Made by a program: the position numbers and the translations under genes | DNA from: Streptomyces katrae | GTDB lineage: Bacteria; Actinomycetota; Actinomycetes; Streptomycetales; Streptomycetaceae | NCBI RefSeq assembly: GCF_000717655.1 | Contig: NZ_JNZY01000043.1 | Location: 1-64,000 of the forward strand | DNA length: 64,000 bases | Direction of reading: 5' to 3' | Shown: positions 8,256 through 15,950 of the stretch, in pieces | Layout: each line of letters opens with the position of its first letter | Position numbering within the stretch: the first letter of the stretch is position 1 | The notes under the pieces: generated by a model | The model's database searches: none | Told to the model about the DNA's origin: nothing | Seen by the model: the letters and a program-made list of their open reading frames with translations, nothing else

Positions 8256-9366
8256 GCCGACACCGGCAGCCACGCCCACCCGACCGGCGGGGCAGCACAT
8301 GCTCGACCGCATGGGCGTGCTCATTGCCCTGCTGATCGAGCGGCCGGTCTCCTTGTACGCCGCGGCGGTCCTGCGCATCGGGTACGGGCTGCTCTATTTG
8401 GTCTTCCTGCTGCGCGAGTTCCCGCACCGCGACGAGATCTGGGGGCCGGGGTCGCCGTGGACGCCCGCGCTGGCGCGGCAGCTGTTCGACCAGACCGAGT
8501 GGTTCAGCATCCTCACGCTGTCCGACAGCCGGGCGTACTTCGAGGCTTGCTACGCGGCGGCTGTCGTGACGTCCGCGCTGTTCATGCTGGGTTGGCGGAC
8601 CAGAGCGGTGTCCGTGCTGTTCGCGGTCGTGGTGGCGTCCTTCCACGCTCGGGCGGTCTTCATGACGGACGGAGGCGACAACCTCTTCCTCCTCATGGCC
8701 GTGTACCTGGTCTTCACCGCGTCCGGCCGCCGCTGGTCCCTGGACGCACGCAGGAAGGCGAGTCCGGCAGCGGACGGCGGGCGGCACCGGAGCCGGTTCC
8801 GCGAGTTCGGCCGCACCGCGACCACCGTGCTGCACAACTGCGGCATGTTCGTCATCGCAGCCCAGGTCTGCTTCCTCTACGGATCCGCGGGCCTGTACAA
8901 GGTGCAGGGCGGCTCCTGGGGCAACGGGACCGCCCTCCACTACGTGCTGAACCTCGACCTTTTCCGGCCGTGGCCCGCGCTGTCCCTCCTGTTGGATGCC
9001 CACCCGGTCGCCATCGCCATTGCCGGCTACCTGACGGTGCTGCTGCAGGTCGCGTTCCCGTTCGTCCTGTTCGGCAGGCTCAAATACCCCGTCCTGATCA
9101 TGCTGGTGAGCCTGCACCTCGGGATCGCAGTCCTCTTGGGGCTTCCGATCTTCTCCGGAGTGATGATCGTCGCGGATGCCGTTTTCCTTCCGGATCGCTT
9201 CTACCGGTCCTTGGCGCACCTGTGGCCGCGAACCTTCCAGCCGGCAGGCTTCAGAAAAAGGCAGGCTCCGACCCGGGGAGATTCCGCACTCGTCCCGACC
9301 CAGCCCGGGCCGGGCGGCTCAGTCAGGCCGCCTGTCGAAGCCGTGAGCCGGCCACCGGCACGGTGA
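8242..9366 (+). CDS. HTTM-domain membrane protein (gamma-carboxylase-like)
   Basis: A 374-residue polytopic membrane protein. It belongs to the HTTM superfamily that includes vitamin K-dependent gamma-glutamyl carboxylase (residues about 30-330: SLYAAAVLRIGYGLLYLVFL, QTEWFSILTL, FLYGSAGLYKVQGGSWGNGTA, YVLNLD). The GLYKVQGGSW..GTA block is the family signature. The ATG at 8242 lies inside the end of the DUF5819 gene, with GGAAGGTGG just upstream. The pair probably works as one membrane complex. Whether it carboxylates a protein or only shares the fold cannot be decided from sequence. Confidence 0.8.
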   Translation: MEQTEPTPAATPTRPAGQHMLDRMGVLIALLIERPVSLYAAAVLRIGYGLLYLVFLLREFPHRDEIWGPGSPWTPALARQLFDQTEWFSILTLSDSRAYFEACYAAAVVTSALFMLGWRTRAVSVLFAVVVASFHARAVFMTDGGDNLFLLMAVYLVFTASGRRWSLDARRKASPAADGGRHRSRFREFGRTATTVLHNCGMFVIAAQVCFLYGSAGLYKVQGGSWGNGTALHYVLNLDLFRPWPALSLLLDAHPVAIAIAGYLTVLLQVAFPFVLFGRLKYPVLIMLVSLHLGIAVLLGLPIFSGVMIVADAVFLPDRFYRSLAHLWPRTFQPAGFRKRQAPTRGDSALVPTQPGPGGSVRPPVEAVSRPPAR

Positions 9367-9679
9367 CCGCGCCCGCCGCCTTCCCCGACGACGGCGTGGC
9401 ATGGGCCCGGACGCGAGGGGATGACGGCGGAGCCCCGCCGGCGGGCCCGGACGGCCCGGGCCCCTGCGCCAACCACGCGGAGGAAGGCTTCACCTCGGGC
9501 GACTCCTCGTGGCGCTACGCTGCCGGGCTGCCTACCAAGATCCTGTCGATCGAGGTGCGCTGACTCCATGTCGACCGCTGGCCCGTATCGGCGGGACACA
9601 TCTCTGCTGTCGGATGGTTACCAGGGGGCATATCCTGATAAATAGGTCGTCGCACTCTCACGTGTGGCGTCCGGAAGGG
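9367..9679. other. intergenic region, no gene
   Basis: I see no gene here. Around 9618-9645 an AT-rich stretch (GGCATATCCTGATAAATAGG) stands out and is the likely promoter for the downstream PRC-barrel remnant. Confidence 0.4.
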
Positions 9680-9709
9680 CGACCCCGGCGTATGAATGCG
9701 CCGGGGTCG
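9680..9709 (+). terminator. hairpin upstream of the PRC-barrel remnant
   Basis: Arms CGACCCCGGCG (9680-9690) and CGCCGGGGTCG (9699-9709) pair perfectly around an 8-nt loop. It lies after the putative promoter at about 9620-9645 and 35 bp before the ATG at 9745, so it may act as a leader attenuator rather than a terminator of the HTTM gene. Confidence 0.55.
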
Positions 9710-9744
9710 TTGTGTCACCGTCATCACGCCGCAGGGGGTGAGGC

Positions 9745-9981
9745 ATGATCCATTCAGCCGATGTACGAGAGTGGCGCGACTGTGCCGTCCTCGACGCGAA
9801 AGGGCACCGCATCGGCGCTCTGAAGAAGGACCCTGCCCTCGGCACCGACGACGTCCTGCCCGCGGAGGAAGAAGCAATCTTCCAGCAATCGGTGCGCCTG
9901 TCTCACGGTGCTCCGCCGCTGCGGTCGAGCGGCCGGAATTACCCGCCAACCAACACCCCCCTCGGCCTCGGACCGGAGTAG
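9745..9981 (+). pseudogene. PRC-barrel protein remnant with internal deletion
   Basis: The 78-codon frame joins two recognisable ends of a Streptomyces PRC-barrel protein. The N-terminal strand is VREWRDCAVLDAKGHRIGAL and the C-terminal part is KDPALGTDDVLPAEEEAIF. In intact relatives about 50-60 residues of the barrel lie between these parts. Here they are fused directly, so the barrel cannot form. After IF the expected HYGL-type ending is replaced by unrelated sequence (QQSVRLSHGAPPLRSS). A GGGGGTGAGG ribosome-binding site remains before the ATG. This reading relies on memory of the family rather than an alignment. Confidence 0.55.
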
Positions 9982-10087
9982 GCTCGAAGCACCGGGAGTA
10001 TTCCGTACACCCGCTCCCTCGCGGACGTCGTTTCCGGCGATCACTGCACCGGGCCGTCCTCGGCCGGCCTGGAGACGGGTCCGCGTC

Positions 10088-10666
10088 ATGGCCACGACGA
10101 CACCTGACCGCGCTGTTGCAGGCACACCTGCACCCACGCGCCCGGCGCGCTTGTCCCTTACGCCGAACACCATGCTCGCCGGTCAGCTGGACGGTGCCTG
10201 GTGGCCGTACTCCCGTGACCTCGAAGCCGAGCTCCCGGCTCTCGCCGCCGCTCTGGACGAGCCCTGGGGGCGCATAACCCGCGTCACCGTGAACCCCACC
10301 CGCTGGCCCGTCGTACCGCACACGGTTGCCGTCGGCGCCCGCACCGTGCACGTGGGCTGGTTCACCGAACAGGACCCCGACAAACTGATCCTGCTCTCCT
10401 ACACCGTCGGCCGCTGGGACCTCCTCGTCATCCCGCCCGAGTGCGAACCCGCCGCCGCTGCCCGTCTGATGGCCGCCGCGGCGATCCCCGGCAGCGTCCT
10501 GACGGCGGGCGTCCTGATGGCCAACGAAGCCGTCATCGGGCGCGGCATCCGCGACGCCCGCCGCCGGGAAGCCGCCTGGGAGGGCGAAGGCGGGGCCTGC
10601 ATGTCCCCCTTCGGGAACCCCATGGGCCGAAGCGCCCTCCCCCTGCCCGCCAACGGCTGGAGGTGA
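10088..10666 (+). CDS. DUF5994 family protein
   Basis: A 192-residue soluble protein with the pattern of the actinobacterial DUF5994 family: RLSLTPNTMLAGQLDGAWWP, SRDLEAELPALAAALD, RVTVNPTRWP, VHVGWFTEQDPDKLILLSY, WDLLVIPPECEPAAAARLM. The function is unknown; members occur in stress-associated clusters. I chose the ATG at 10088. Its TGA overlaps the GTGA of the following small membrane protein, indicating one operon. Confidence 0.75.
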   Translation: MATTTPDRAVAGTPAPTRPARLSLTPNTMLAGQLDGAWWPYSRDLEAELPALAAALDEPWGRITRVTVNPTRWPVVPHTVAVGARTVHVGWFTEQDPDKLILLSYTVGRWDLLVIPPECEPAAAARLMAAAAIPGSVLTAGVLMANEAVIGRGIRDARRREAAWEGEGGACMSPFGNPMGRSALPLPANGWR

Positions 10667-10671
10667 GCTCC

Positions 10672-10860
10672 GTGGAGACCATCGTCCTCATCGCGGTGAT
10701 CATTCTCGCGATCGCCATCGGAATGCGCTGGATCCACCTGCTCAACGCCCAGCACGACGCGCGGATCGAGGCCTATCACTTCACCGACCCCCTGCCGAGG
10801 CCTCCCGGCCTGCCGGACGACACCAGTCGTCGAGCCCACCACACCGATGCCGACCGGTGA
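10672..10860 (+). CDS. small single-pass membrane protein
   Basis: A 62-residue protein with one N-terminal transmembrane helix (ETIVLIAVIILAIAIGMRW) and a short hydrophilic His/Pro-rich tail. GGAGG at 10659-10663 is 8 nt from the GTG at 10672. A GTG at 10663 overlapping the previous stop is also in frame. It is likely co-translated with the DUF5994 gene. The function is unknown. Confidence 0.6.
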   Translation: METIVLIAVIILAIAIGMRWIHLLNAQHDARIEAYHFTDPLPRPPGLPDDTSRRAHHTDADR

Positions 10861-10889
10861 GGAGCAGACCTTCCTCCGACCGGGGGCAG

Positions 10890-10917
10890 CGGTCGGGGCG
10901 TTTCGGCGCCCCGACCG
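10890..10917 (+). terminator. hairpin terminator after the DUF5994 operon
   Basis: Arms CGGTCGGGGCG (10890-10900) and CGCCCCGACCG (10907-10917) pair perfectly over 11 bp around TTTCGG, 30 bp after the stop at 10860. Confidence 0.85.
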
Positions 10918-11188
10918 TCGGCCTCTCGCCCACTCCGAAGGGAACCACGCCCACGTGAAGTAGATCGAGACCTGGACACTGCCGTCACTCGGGCACGCCG
11001 AGGTACGGATCATCCCGGCCTCGACGGCGACACCCGCCTCCACCTCACCGTGGACACGGCGACACCCGCCGGCCCCGCCCGCTCCTGGCCGGCCACCAGC
11101 AGGACCCCCGTCGGTACCGGCGCCCACTCCGACGAGACCTGAGAGCCCCGGCCCCGGAGCCCGGCTCCGCACACGAGAGGACGCGGTC
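10918..11188. other. intergenic region, no gene
   Basis: About 270 bases of GC-rich sequence with no start codon, ribosome-binding site or codon bias supporting a gene. An open plus-strand stretch beginning near 10960 has no start and no recognisable homology, so it could be a decayed gene. Confidence 0.4.
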
Positions 11189-11461
11189 ATGGCCACACTG
11201 CGCGAACGCAAGACCTACCGCGAACAGGTGCTCCGGGTCCTGTACGAAGCCGTCGAAGGCAACCGCCTCCTCGGCATCACCGGAGCGCAGCTGCGGCACG
11301 ACCTCCACGTACCGGAAGAGGACCTGGCCGCCGCCTGCACCTACCTGGCCGGCGAAGGACTGATCACCGTCGACTGGGAACCGGGCAACACCCCCGCAAT
11401 GGTCACCCTCACCCACGAGGGAATCCGGCGCATGGAGGCAGAGGAGGAAGAGCGCGGCTGA
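11189..11461 (+). CDS. small winged-helix-like protein
   Basis: A 90-residue acidic protein. Residues about 8-80 look like a compact winged helix: YREQVLRVLYEAVEG, then ITGAQLRHDLHVPEEDLAAA as the candidate recognition part, LAGEGLITVDWEPGNTPAMV as wing, and a C-terminal helix. It could be a DNA-binding protein or a small protein-interaction module. ATG 11189 has GAGAGGA upstream. It stands alone between a terminator and a pentanucleotide repeat. Confidence 0.6.
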   Translation: MATLRERKTYREQVLRVLYEAVEGNRLLGITGAQLRHDLHVPEEDLAAACTYLAGEGLITVDWEPGNTPAMVTLTHEGIRRMEAEEEERG

Positions 11462-11480
11462 GCCCGTGTACCGACCGGTG

Positions 11481-11520
11481 CCGTGCCGTGCCGTGCCGTG
11501 CCGTGCCGTGCCGTGCCGTG
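11481..11520 (+). repeat. CCGTG pentanucleotide tandem repeat, eight copies
   Basis: Eight perfect CCGTG copies in tandem begin 20 bp after the stop codon at 11461, followed by a ninth with one change (CCGTC). Such arrays are rare in this genome and prone to slippage. It lies in noncoding DNA, downstream of the winged-helix gene. Confidence 0.95.
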
Positions 11521-11828
11521 CCGTCAAGGGTTCGCGCCGCGTGGCACGACCATGTCCGTCAGCCGGGCGGCGATTTCGCACAGGTCTGCTCCGGCGCGTA
11601 GCCGTCCCCCTCACCAGCAAGCAACAGAACCAGCCCTGCGCCGGGGTTGTGCCGCGGAGGAACACACGGCGAGGTCGGGAACACAGCCGGTCTCGCGCAG
11701 CCGGCGGCCGGCTGCTGGAGCGTCGCGGCGGCCACGGGGGGCGAGCGGCCGCTCGGAGTCGGCCACGTCCGGCGGCCGGGCCGACTTGGCGTGCCGCAGG
11801 ACGGCCGGGCGCCGCACGTTGCCCGACA
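11521..11828. other. intergenic region after the CCGTG array, no gene
   Basis: About 300 bases without a supportable gene. Several open frames exist on both strands, but all are Arg/Ser/Pro-rich and show no start signal. It separates the winged-helix gene from the convergent CysS-like gene. Confidence 0.4.
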
Positions 11829-12659
11829 TCATGACGTCGCGTGGTGCTGGTGGCCGACCTCGCGCGCGAGATCCAGCCCCAGGACGCGGTCGAGAAAGGC
11901 GAACGTCTCGAACTTGGCACCCGCCGGCAGGTCGGCGCGCTCCGCCACACGGGCCAGCGTGTCCAGGACAGCGGGGACACCGAGATCATCGGCCAGCGCG
12001 GCCTGGCCCTGTCTCAGCACGTCGGCAGGGACTGGCCGGGACGGTTGCTGCGCCCAGTCGGCCACCTGCTGCCGCCAGTGCCGCAGCGCCTGCCGGGCCT
12101 CGGCGAGCGCGGCGCTGGTGATCGTGACCGGCATGCGGTGGGCGTGGCCGAGCAACAGCATCCTCACAGCCAGCGGATCGGTCCCCTCCGGGACGAATGC
12201 GTCCAGGGGGCCGGAGGCGAGGAGGGGGACACGGTCGGGGACTCCCCCGTCCGGTGGTGCTGCGCTCACCCGGCCCACATCGATCCGGACCCCGCCGGTG
12301 GCGTCCTGCATGGCGGAGCCGTACGCGAGCACGTGCACGTCGGCAGCGGCGCAGGGTGCCTCGGTCGGAAGGTGCGCACCGACGGTGGCGGGCGGGTGGA
12401 TGCCGAGCACGGCCATGGCGCGATCGAGTGCCTCGGCTTGCCCGTGCGGCAGGTCCGGCGTGGTGAGGACCGTGAGGGACTGCAGGCCGTGCAGTTCAAC
12501 GGCGCGCGCCAGTACGTCGCCGACCAGGGGCGCCCGCAGGTGCACCACGCCGATCCCGCTCTCGACGACCGGCAGATGGACGCAGATGCGCAGCAGGTGG
12601 CGGTGTGCGGACGGGATCTCCACGAGGCGGCCAGTGCGGGTGTCGGCGATACGCAGCAT
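11829..12659 (-). CDS. cysteinyl-tRNA-synthetase-like protein lacking catalytic motifs
   Basis: A 276-residue soluble protein whose segments follow CysRS in order. They are an N-terminal strand (MLRIADTRTGRLVEI), the region after HIGH (HLRAPLVGDVLARAVELHG), the late catalytic domain (DVHVLAYGSAMQDATGGVRI), the connective part (DPLAVRMLLLGHAHRMPVTI) and the helical domain (ADDLGVPAVLDTLARV, AKFETFAFLDRVLGLDL). The HIGH motif, the KMSKS loop and the zinc cysteines are absent, and the protein is much shorter than the usual about 460 residues. It cannot charge tRNA. It may be a paralogue adapted to bind cysteine or tRNA, or a regulator. Confidence 0.6.
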   Translation of the reverse strand: MLRIADTRTGRLVEIPSAHRHLLRICVHLPVVESGIGVVHLRAPLVGDVLARAVELHGLQSLTVLTTPDLPHGQAEALDRAMAVLGIHPPATVGAHLPTEAPCAAADVHVLAYGSAMQDATGGVRIDVGRVSAAPPDGGVPDRVPLLASGPLDAFVPEGTDPLAVRMLLLGHAHRMPVTITSAALAEARQALRHWRQQVADWAQQPSRPVPADVLRQGQAALADDLGVPAVLDTLARVAERADLPAGAKFETFAFLDRVLGLDLAREVGHQHHATS

Positions 12660-12874
12660 GATGCGGAGGCTAGTCGTGGAAACCTCCGTTACGGGGGAGG
12701 ACCTGACCAGGACGCCGACGTTGTGGCATGACGCGTGTCGCGCAGAGCGGGGTCCGCTTCGAGTCCAGGCAGGAGGTCAGCTGAGCTGTCTTGCTTGCAC
12801 GCGCGAAGCAGGCCCAGCGCCGCAGCACCGACCGGCGGGGTGCCGGCGCCGGAAGCGGGGTACTTCGCGACGCG

Positions 12875-13510
12875 TCAGTTCGATCCCGCTCCCCTCTCGG
12901 ACGCGTCGGCAGTCGTGAAGATCCGGTCCAGGTGGTGGCGGAGCACCGCGCTCGCCGACTCCGGGCTCCGCTGGCCGACGAGGATGCTGGTGCCCAGGGT
13001 CGCCGCCATCGCGAGCAGGCTGATCGCCTCCGTGCGCGCGTCGGCGTCGGGGTCGGCCAGGCCGGTTCCCTGCGCCTGCTCGAGCAGTCCGGTCAGGGCG
13101 TTCTCCGCGGCGACGGGGTTGTCGATGAAGGGCTGCGCAGCCAGCGCCTCGTCGGTCACGGACAGGATCGCGTAGGAGCTGTACAGCAGGTGGAACGTAC
13201 GGCTCTCCTCGTCGGTCGGCAGCGAGGCCGACAACAGTGCCTCCACCGTGGCGCGCGGGCCCGGGTCCGGGCCGGCGGCGGCCAAGCGGGCACCCACCCT
13301 CGCGGTGAAGCGGCCGGTCAGGTGGCGGAGACCGTAGAAGAGCAGCTTCTCCTTGGTCTCGAAGTAGTACTGCACGAGCCGGAGCGACACACCGGCCTCT
13401 GCGGCCACGTCGCGCATGCCGACGGCATGCAGCCCCCGCCGCCCCGCGACCTGGATGAGCGCCTCGGCGATCTGGGCGCGCCGCTCCTCGTGATCAACGC
13501 GTTTTGGCAT
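12875..13510 (-). CDS. TetR-family transcriptional repressor
   Basis: A 211-residue regulator. Residues 10-56 are a TetR helix-turn-helix (RRAQIAEALIQVAGRRGLHA, VSLRLVQYYFETKEKLL). Residues 75-205 are an all-helical ligand domain. ATG 13510 has a GGAGA ribosome-binding site. It diverges from the alpha/beta-hydrolase gene with a 129-bp spacer containing two identical-type palindromes, so it very probably represses that gene and perhaps itself. The ligand is likely a hydrolase substrate, but this is inference from neighbourhood. Confidence 0.9.
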   Translation of the reverse strand: MPKRVDHEERRAQIAEALIQVAGRRGLHAVGMRDVAAEAGVSLRLVQYYFETKEKLLFYGLRHLTGRFTARVGARLAAAGPDPGPRATVEALLSASLPTDEESRTFHLLYSSYAILSVTDEALAAQPFIDNPVAAENALTGLLEQAQGTGLADPDADARTEAISLLAMAATLGTSILVGQRSPESASAVLRHHLDRIFTTADASERGAGSN

Positions 13511-13570
13511 CTGCCGGTGTCTCCGCCCGTGGGTGAGGGGTTCGCAGCCCAGATTCCCTGGACCCCGTCA

Positions 13571-13608
13571 TGGTACCGCCGTACCATCAACATGGTACGG
13601 TCGTACCA
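13571..13608. promoter_or_regulatory. two TetR operators TGGTACNNNNGTACCA
   Basis: Two palindromes of the form TGGTAC-N4-GTACCA lie at 13571-13586 and 13593-13608, centres 22 bp apart, so two dimers would bind on the same face of DNA. They sit between the divergent TetR (start 13510) and hydrolase (start 13640) genes, just before the hydrolase ribosome-binding site. Confidence 0.85.
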
Positions 13609-13639
13609 CGAAGAACGGATCTTCACAGGAGGTGCCGCC

Positions 13640-14578
13640 GTGCCCGAGAACACCGCCCGCGTACGCCGCGATGTCGGCCGCTACGTCAACGATGCCCTGC
13701 GCGACCGCTACTTCGCCGCCGCCGACGTCCTCTACGCGATGGGGGCACCCGCCCGCTCCGAGACGGACGTGGAGACCAGCTTCGGCACCACCCACGTCTA
13801 CCGGTACGGGCCCTCGGACCCCGCCGCGGACTCCCGGACCCCGATCGTCCTGATCCACGGCGCCGGCTACAGCTCGGCGATGTGGTACCCCAACACCCCC
13901 GGGCTCAGCCTTGACCGCCCCGTCTACGCCCTCGACACCCCGGGGGACGCGGGGCGCAGCGTCCACCGCGAGCCCATGTGGCAGCCCGAACGCGCCGCCC
14001 AGTGGATGGACGAGGCCCTCGAGGCGCTCGGCCTCGACCGGGTCCACCTTGTCGGCTCCTCCTACGGCGGCTGGCTGGTGCTCAACCAAGCCCACCGGCG
14101 GCCCGCACGGCTCGCCTCGGTCACCGCCCTCGACCCGGGCGGCCTGGAGAAGGTCGGCCTGCGCTTCTTCGCCTGGGTCTTCGTGAGCCTGTTCGCCACC
14201 TTCGCCCCGAAGGCGCTGCGTCCCCGGCTCGCCAGGTGGCTGGACCAGCCGGTCATCGCCGTACCCGAGATGCGCAAGTGGATCCAGCTCGGCGCCCGCG
14301 CGTACCGGATCCGCCGGCCCGCACCGCTGCCGCTGGCCGAGGACGCGCTGCGATCCATCCGGACCCCGCTCTACGTCATCATGGGCAAGCACAGCCTGCT
14401 GGTACACCCCAAGCGGCAGCTGGAACGCGTACCGCGCCTCATCCCCGGAGCCCGCGCCGAGATCATCACCGGGACGGGGCACGGCCCGCAGATCGACCAC
14501 CCCGACATGGTCAACGCCCGGATGCTGTCCTTCATGGAGGACGTCGACTCCCTCGACCCTGCGTCGGTCGACGCCTAA
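13640..14578 (+). CDS. alpha/beta-fold hydrolase
   Basis: A 312-residue cytoplasmic hydrolase. The oxyanion strand is VLIHGAGYSSAMW, the nucleophile elbow is GSSYGGW (catalytic Ser), and the late His is in TGTGHGPQIDHP; an acidic residue follows strand 7 (MGKHSLLVHPKRQ region). The start is GTG 13640, seven bases after a perfect AGGAGG at 13627-13632. It is controlled by the divergent TetR through the twin operators. The substrate is unknown; ester or lactone cleavage is typical. Its TAA stop is supplied by the first bases of a repeat element. Confidence 0.88.
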   Translation: MPENTARVRRDVGRYVNDALRDRYFAAADVLYAMGAPARSETDVETSFGTTHVYRYGPSDPAADSRTPIVLIHGAGYSSAMWYPNTPGLSLDRPVYALDTPGDAGRSVHREPMWQPERAAQWMDEALEALGLDRVHLVGSSYGGWLVLNQAHRRPARLASVTALDPGGLEKVGLRFFAWVFVSLFATFAPKALRPRLARWLDQPVIAVPEMRKWIQLGARAYRIRRPAPLPLAEDALRSIRTPLYVIMGKHSLLVHPKRQLERVPRLIPGARAEIITGTGHGPQIDHPDMVNARMLSFMEDVDSLDPASVDA

Positions 14579-14670
14579 GGGCTGTCCCGTAATCCCCGGT
14601 GGATCAGCGCGCGGCGTCGGATGCGGTGCATCGCAAGGCGGAGGAGCGTCCGCATACTGGGCGTATTCGG
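14576..14670 (+). repeat. half of a MITE-like interspersed repeat, copy A
   Basis: The segment starts with TAAGGGCTGTCCCG and contains a 27-bp core at 14644-14670. The first about 30 bases match copy B (46217-46314) with two differences. The core occurs in copy B in reverse orientation (46288-46314). The two copies therefore look like opposite halves of one element with terminal inverted repeats. Its first three bases form the stop codon of the hydrolase gene. Confidence 0.7.
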
Positions 14671-14889
14671 CACCGAGGCCCACTGGTTCGCGGCGACGGG
14701 CTCCGGACCGCGCCCCCGTCCCCGGGGCGACGGGAGAGGCGCGCCGCGTCCGACACGCAGGCAGACGCCCACCGTTCAACAGGTGATCGCAACTGGTGAT
14801 CAAACAGCGACGCGCTGTCAGTGGCGAGTGGTTTCATGGGTCAGTGGTGCGCAGGGAGGCGCAACACGGAGGGTGAGGGGGATGCAGCT
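14671..14889. other. intergenic region after repeat copy A, no gene
   Basis: I see no gene in this stretch. A GC-rich imperfect inverted repeat lies around 14700-14745. A CAGGTGATCGCAACTGGTGATCA stretch near 14780-14803 carries the direct repeat GGTGATC. Confidence 0.4.
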
Positions 14890-15192
14890 GTGCCCTGGAT
14901 CAGGGATTACGTGCGGTCCGACGGCACGCCCGTCACGGGCCATGTCCGGCTCCCGGCGGGTGCGCGGCGGGAAACCGCAATGCTGGGCGTGTTCGTGGCC
15001 GGAGTCTTCGTATTCGGCAACGGCAGCACGACCGCAGGGCCGGGTGCGGAGCCGGGTCAGGAGTTACCCCGGCCGCAATCGACGGTGGTCTACCCGATCA
15101 AGTGGCCCGCATGGGACAACAAGCCGGCGCCGCAGCCGGTGCCGACGGTCTCCTATCCGATCGTCTTCCCCAGCGCGGGGAGCGGCCGGTGA
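14890..15192 (+). CDS. small hypothetical protein with hydrophobic segment
   Basis: A 100-residue protein beginning PWIRDYVRSDGTPVTGHVR, a short motif common at the N-terminus of Streptomyces hypotheticals. One hydrophobic segment follows (residues about 30-43, MLGVFVAGVFVFG), then a Pro-rich C-terminus with a duplicated VVYPIKWP / VSYPIVFP pattern. GTG 14890 has AGGGGG upstream. Its TGA overlaps the GTG of the Mrr-like gene, so the two are translationally coupled and may form a membrane pair. Confidence 0.6.
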   Translation: MPWIRDYVRSDGTPVTGHVRLPAGARRETAMLGVFVAGVFVFGNGSTTAGPGAEPGQELPRPQSTVVYPIKWPAWDNKPAPQPVPTVSYPIVFPSAGSGR

Positions 15193-15893
15193 CCCGGCGG
15201 CCGCCCGCAAGGCGGCGGAGGCGCGGTGGCACCTCGCGGCGCCGCAAGAGCAGGGGCTCGGAGGAGCTGGGCCTCCTCGGGCTGGCGGCCCTGGCGGTCG
15301 TCAGCCTGGTCGTGGCGATCCTGGCGTGGCTGGCCGCCCATCCTTGGGTCGTGGCCCTCCTGCTGCTGGCAGGAGCCGGCGCGGGCGCCCTGTGGATGCG
15401 CCGCCGCCAGGAAGCAGCCCGATGGGAACGAGTCCGGGTCCAGGGCCTGCGCTACGCCGTCGAGCACCTCGACAGCCTCCACCACAACGACTTCGAGTTC
15501 GCCGTACGCGACCTCATGCACCGCGACGGCTGCGCCGACGCGCAGAAGGTCGGCGGCCGGGGCGACAACGGCGCGGACGTCAAAGCCACCGACCCCTACG
15601 GCCGCCGCTGGGTGATCCAGTGCAAGCACCGCAAGGCCGGCTGGTCCGGATCCGCGGTCGGCACCCCCGACCTCCAGGTCCTCAACGGCACCGGCCGCCA
15701 GATACACGGCGGCGACGTCCTCGTCATGCTCACCAACGGCCGCTTCTCCAAGCCCGCCCTCGACTTCGCCAAGTCCCAGCGCCTCCACCTCGTCGACCGC
15801 CACCTCCTCGCCCAGTGGGCCACCGGATCCCGCCCCTTGTGGGAGCTCCTCCGCGCCGTCCCCCCGCCCCGCAAGCCTGCTTCTCTCTCCTGA
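15189..15893 (+). CDS. membrane-anchored Mrr-type restriction endonuclease-like protein
   Basis: A 234-residue protein. The basic N-terminus precedes two transmembrane helices (about residues 28-50 and 52-70). Residues about 92-225 form an Mrr-type PD-(D/E)XK nuclease: HHNDFEFAVRDLM with the early Glu, GRGDNGADVKA with the catalytic Asp, and VIQCKHR with the QxK motif, then DVLVMLTNGRFS. Mrr_cat domains cut modified or foreign DNA. Membrane anchoring would place the nuclease at the cell envelope, as in several actinobacterial proteins of unknown role. GTG 15189 overlaps the upstream stop codon. Confidence 0.85.
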   Translation: MTRRPPARRRRRGGTSRRRKSRGSEELGLLGLAALAVVSLVVAILAWLAAHPWVVALLLLAGAGAGALWMRRRQEAARWERVRVQGLRYAVEHLDSLHHNDFEFAVRDLMHRDGCADAQKVGGRGDNGADVKATDPYGRRWVIQCKHRKAGWSGSAVGTPDLQVLNGTGRQIHGGDVLVMLTNGRFSKPALDFAKSQRLHLVDRHLLAQWATGSRPLWELLRAVPPPRKPASLS

Positions 15894-15950
15894 CCACAGG
15901 GAGAGGGACAGCGCGAGCGCCTCGACAGGCCGGGGCCTGGATACACCGAC

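Noticed and set aside
10918..11188. Open stretch that might be a gene fragment
   Set aside because: No start, no ribosome-binding site, no recognisable homology.
12791..14578. Hydrolase reading frame open 850 bp upstream, which would give a 595-residue protein
   Set aside because: A perfect AGGAGG precedes GTG 13640, and the upstream part is antisense to the TetR gene.
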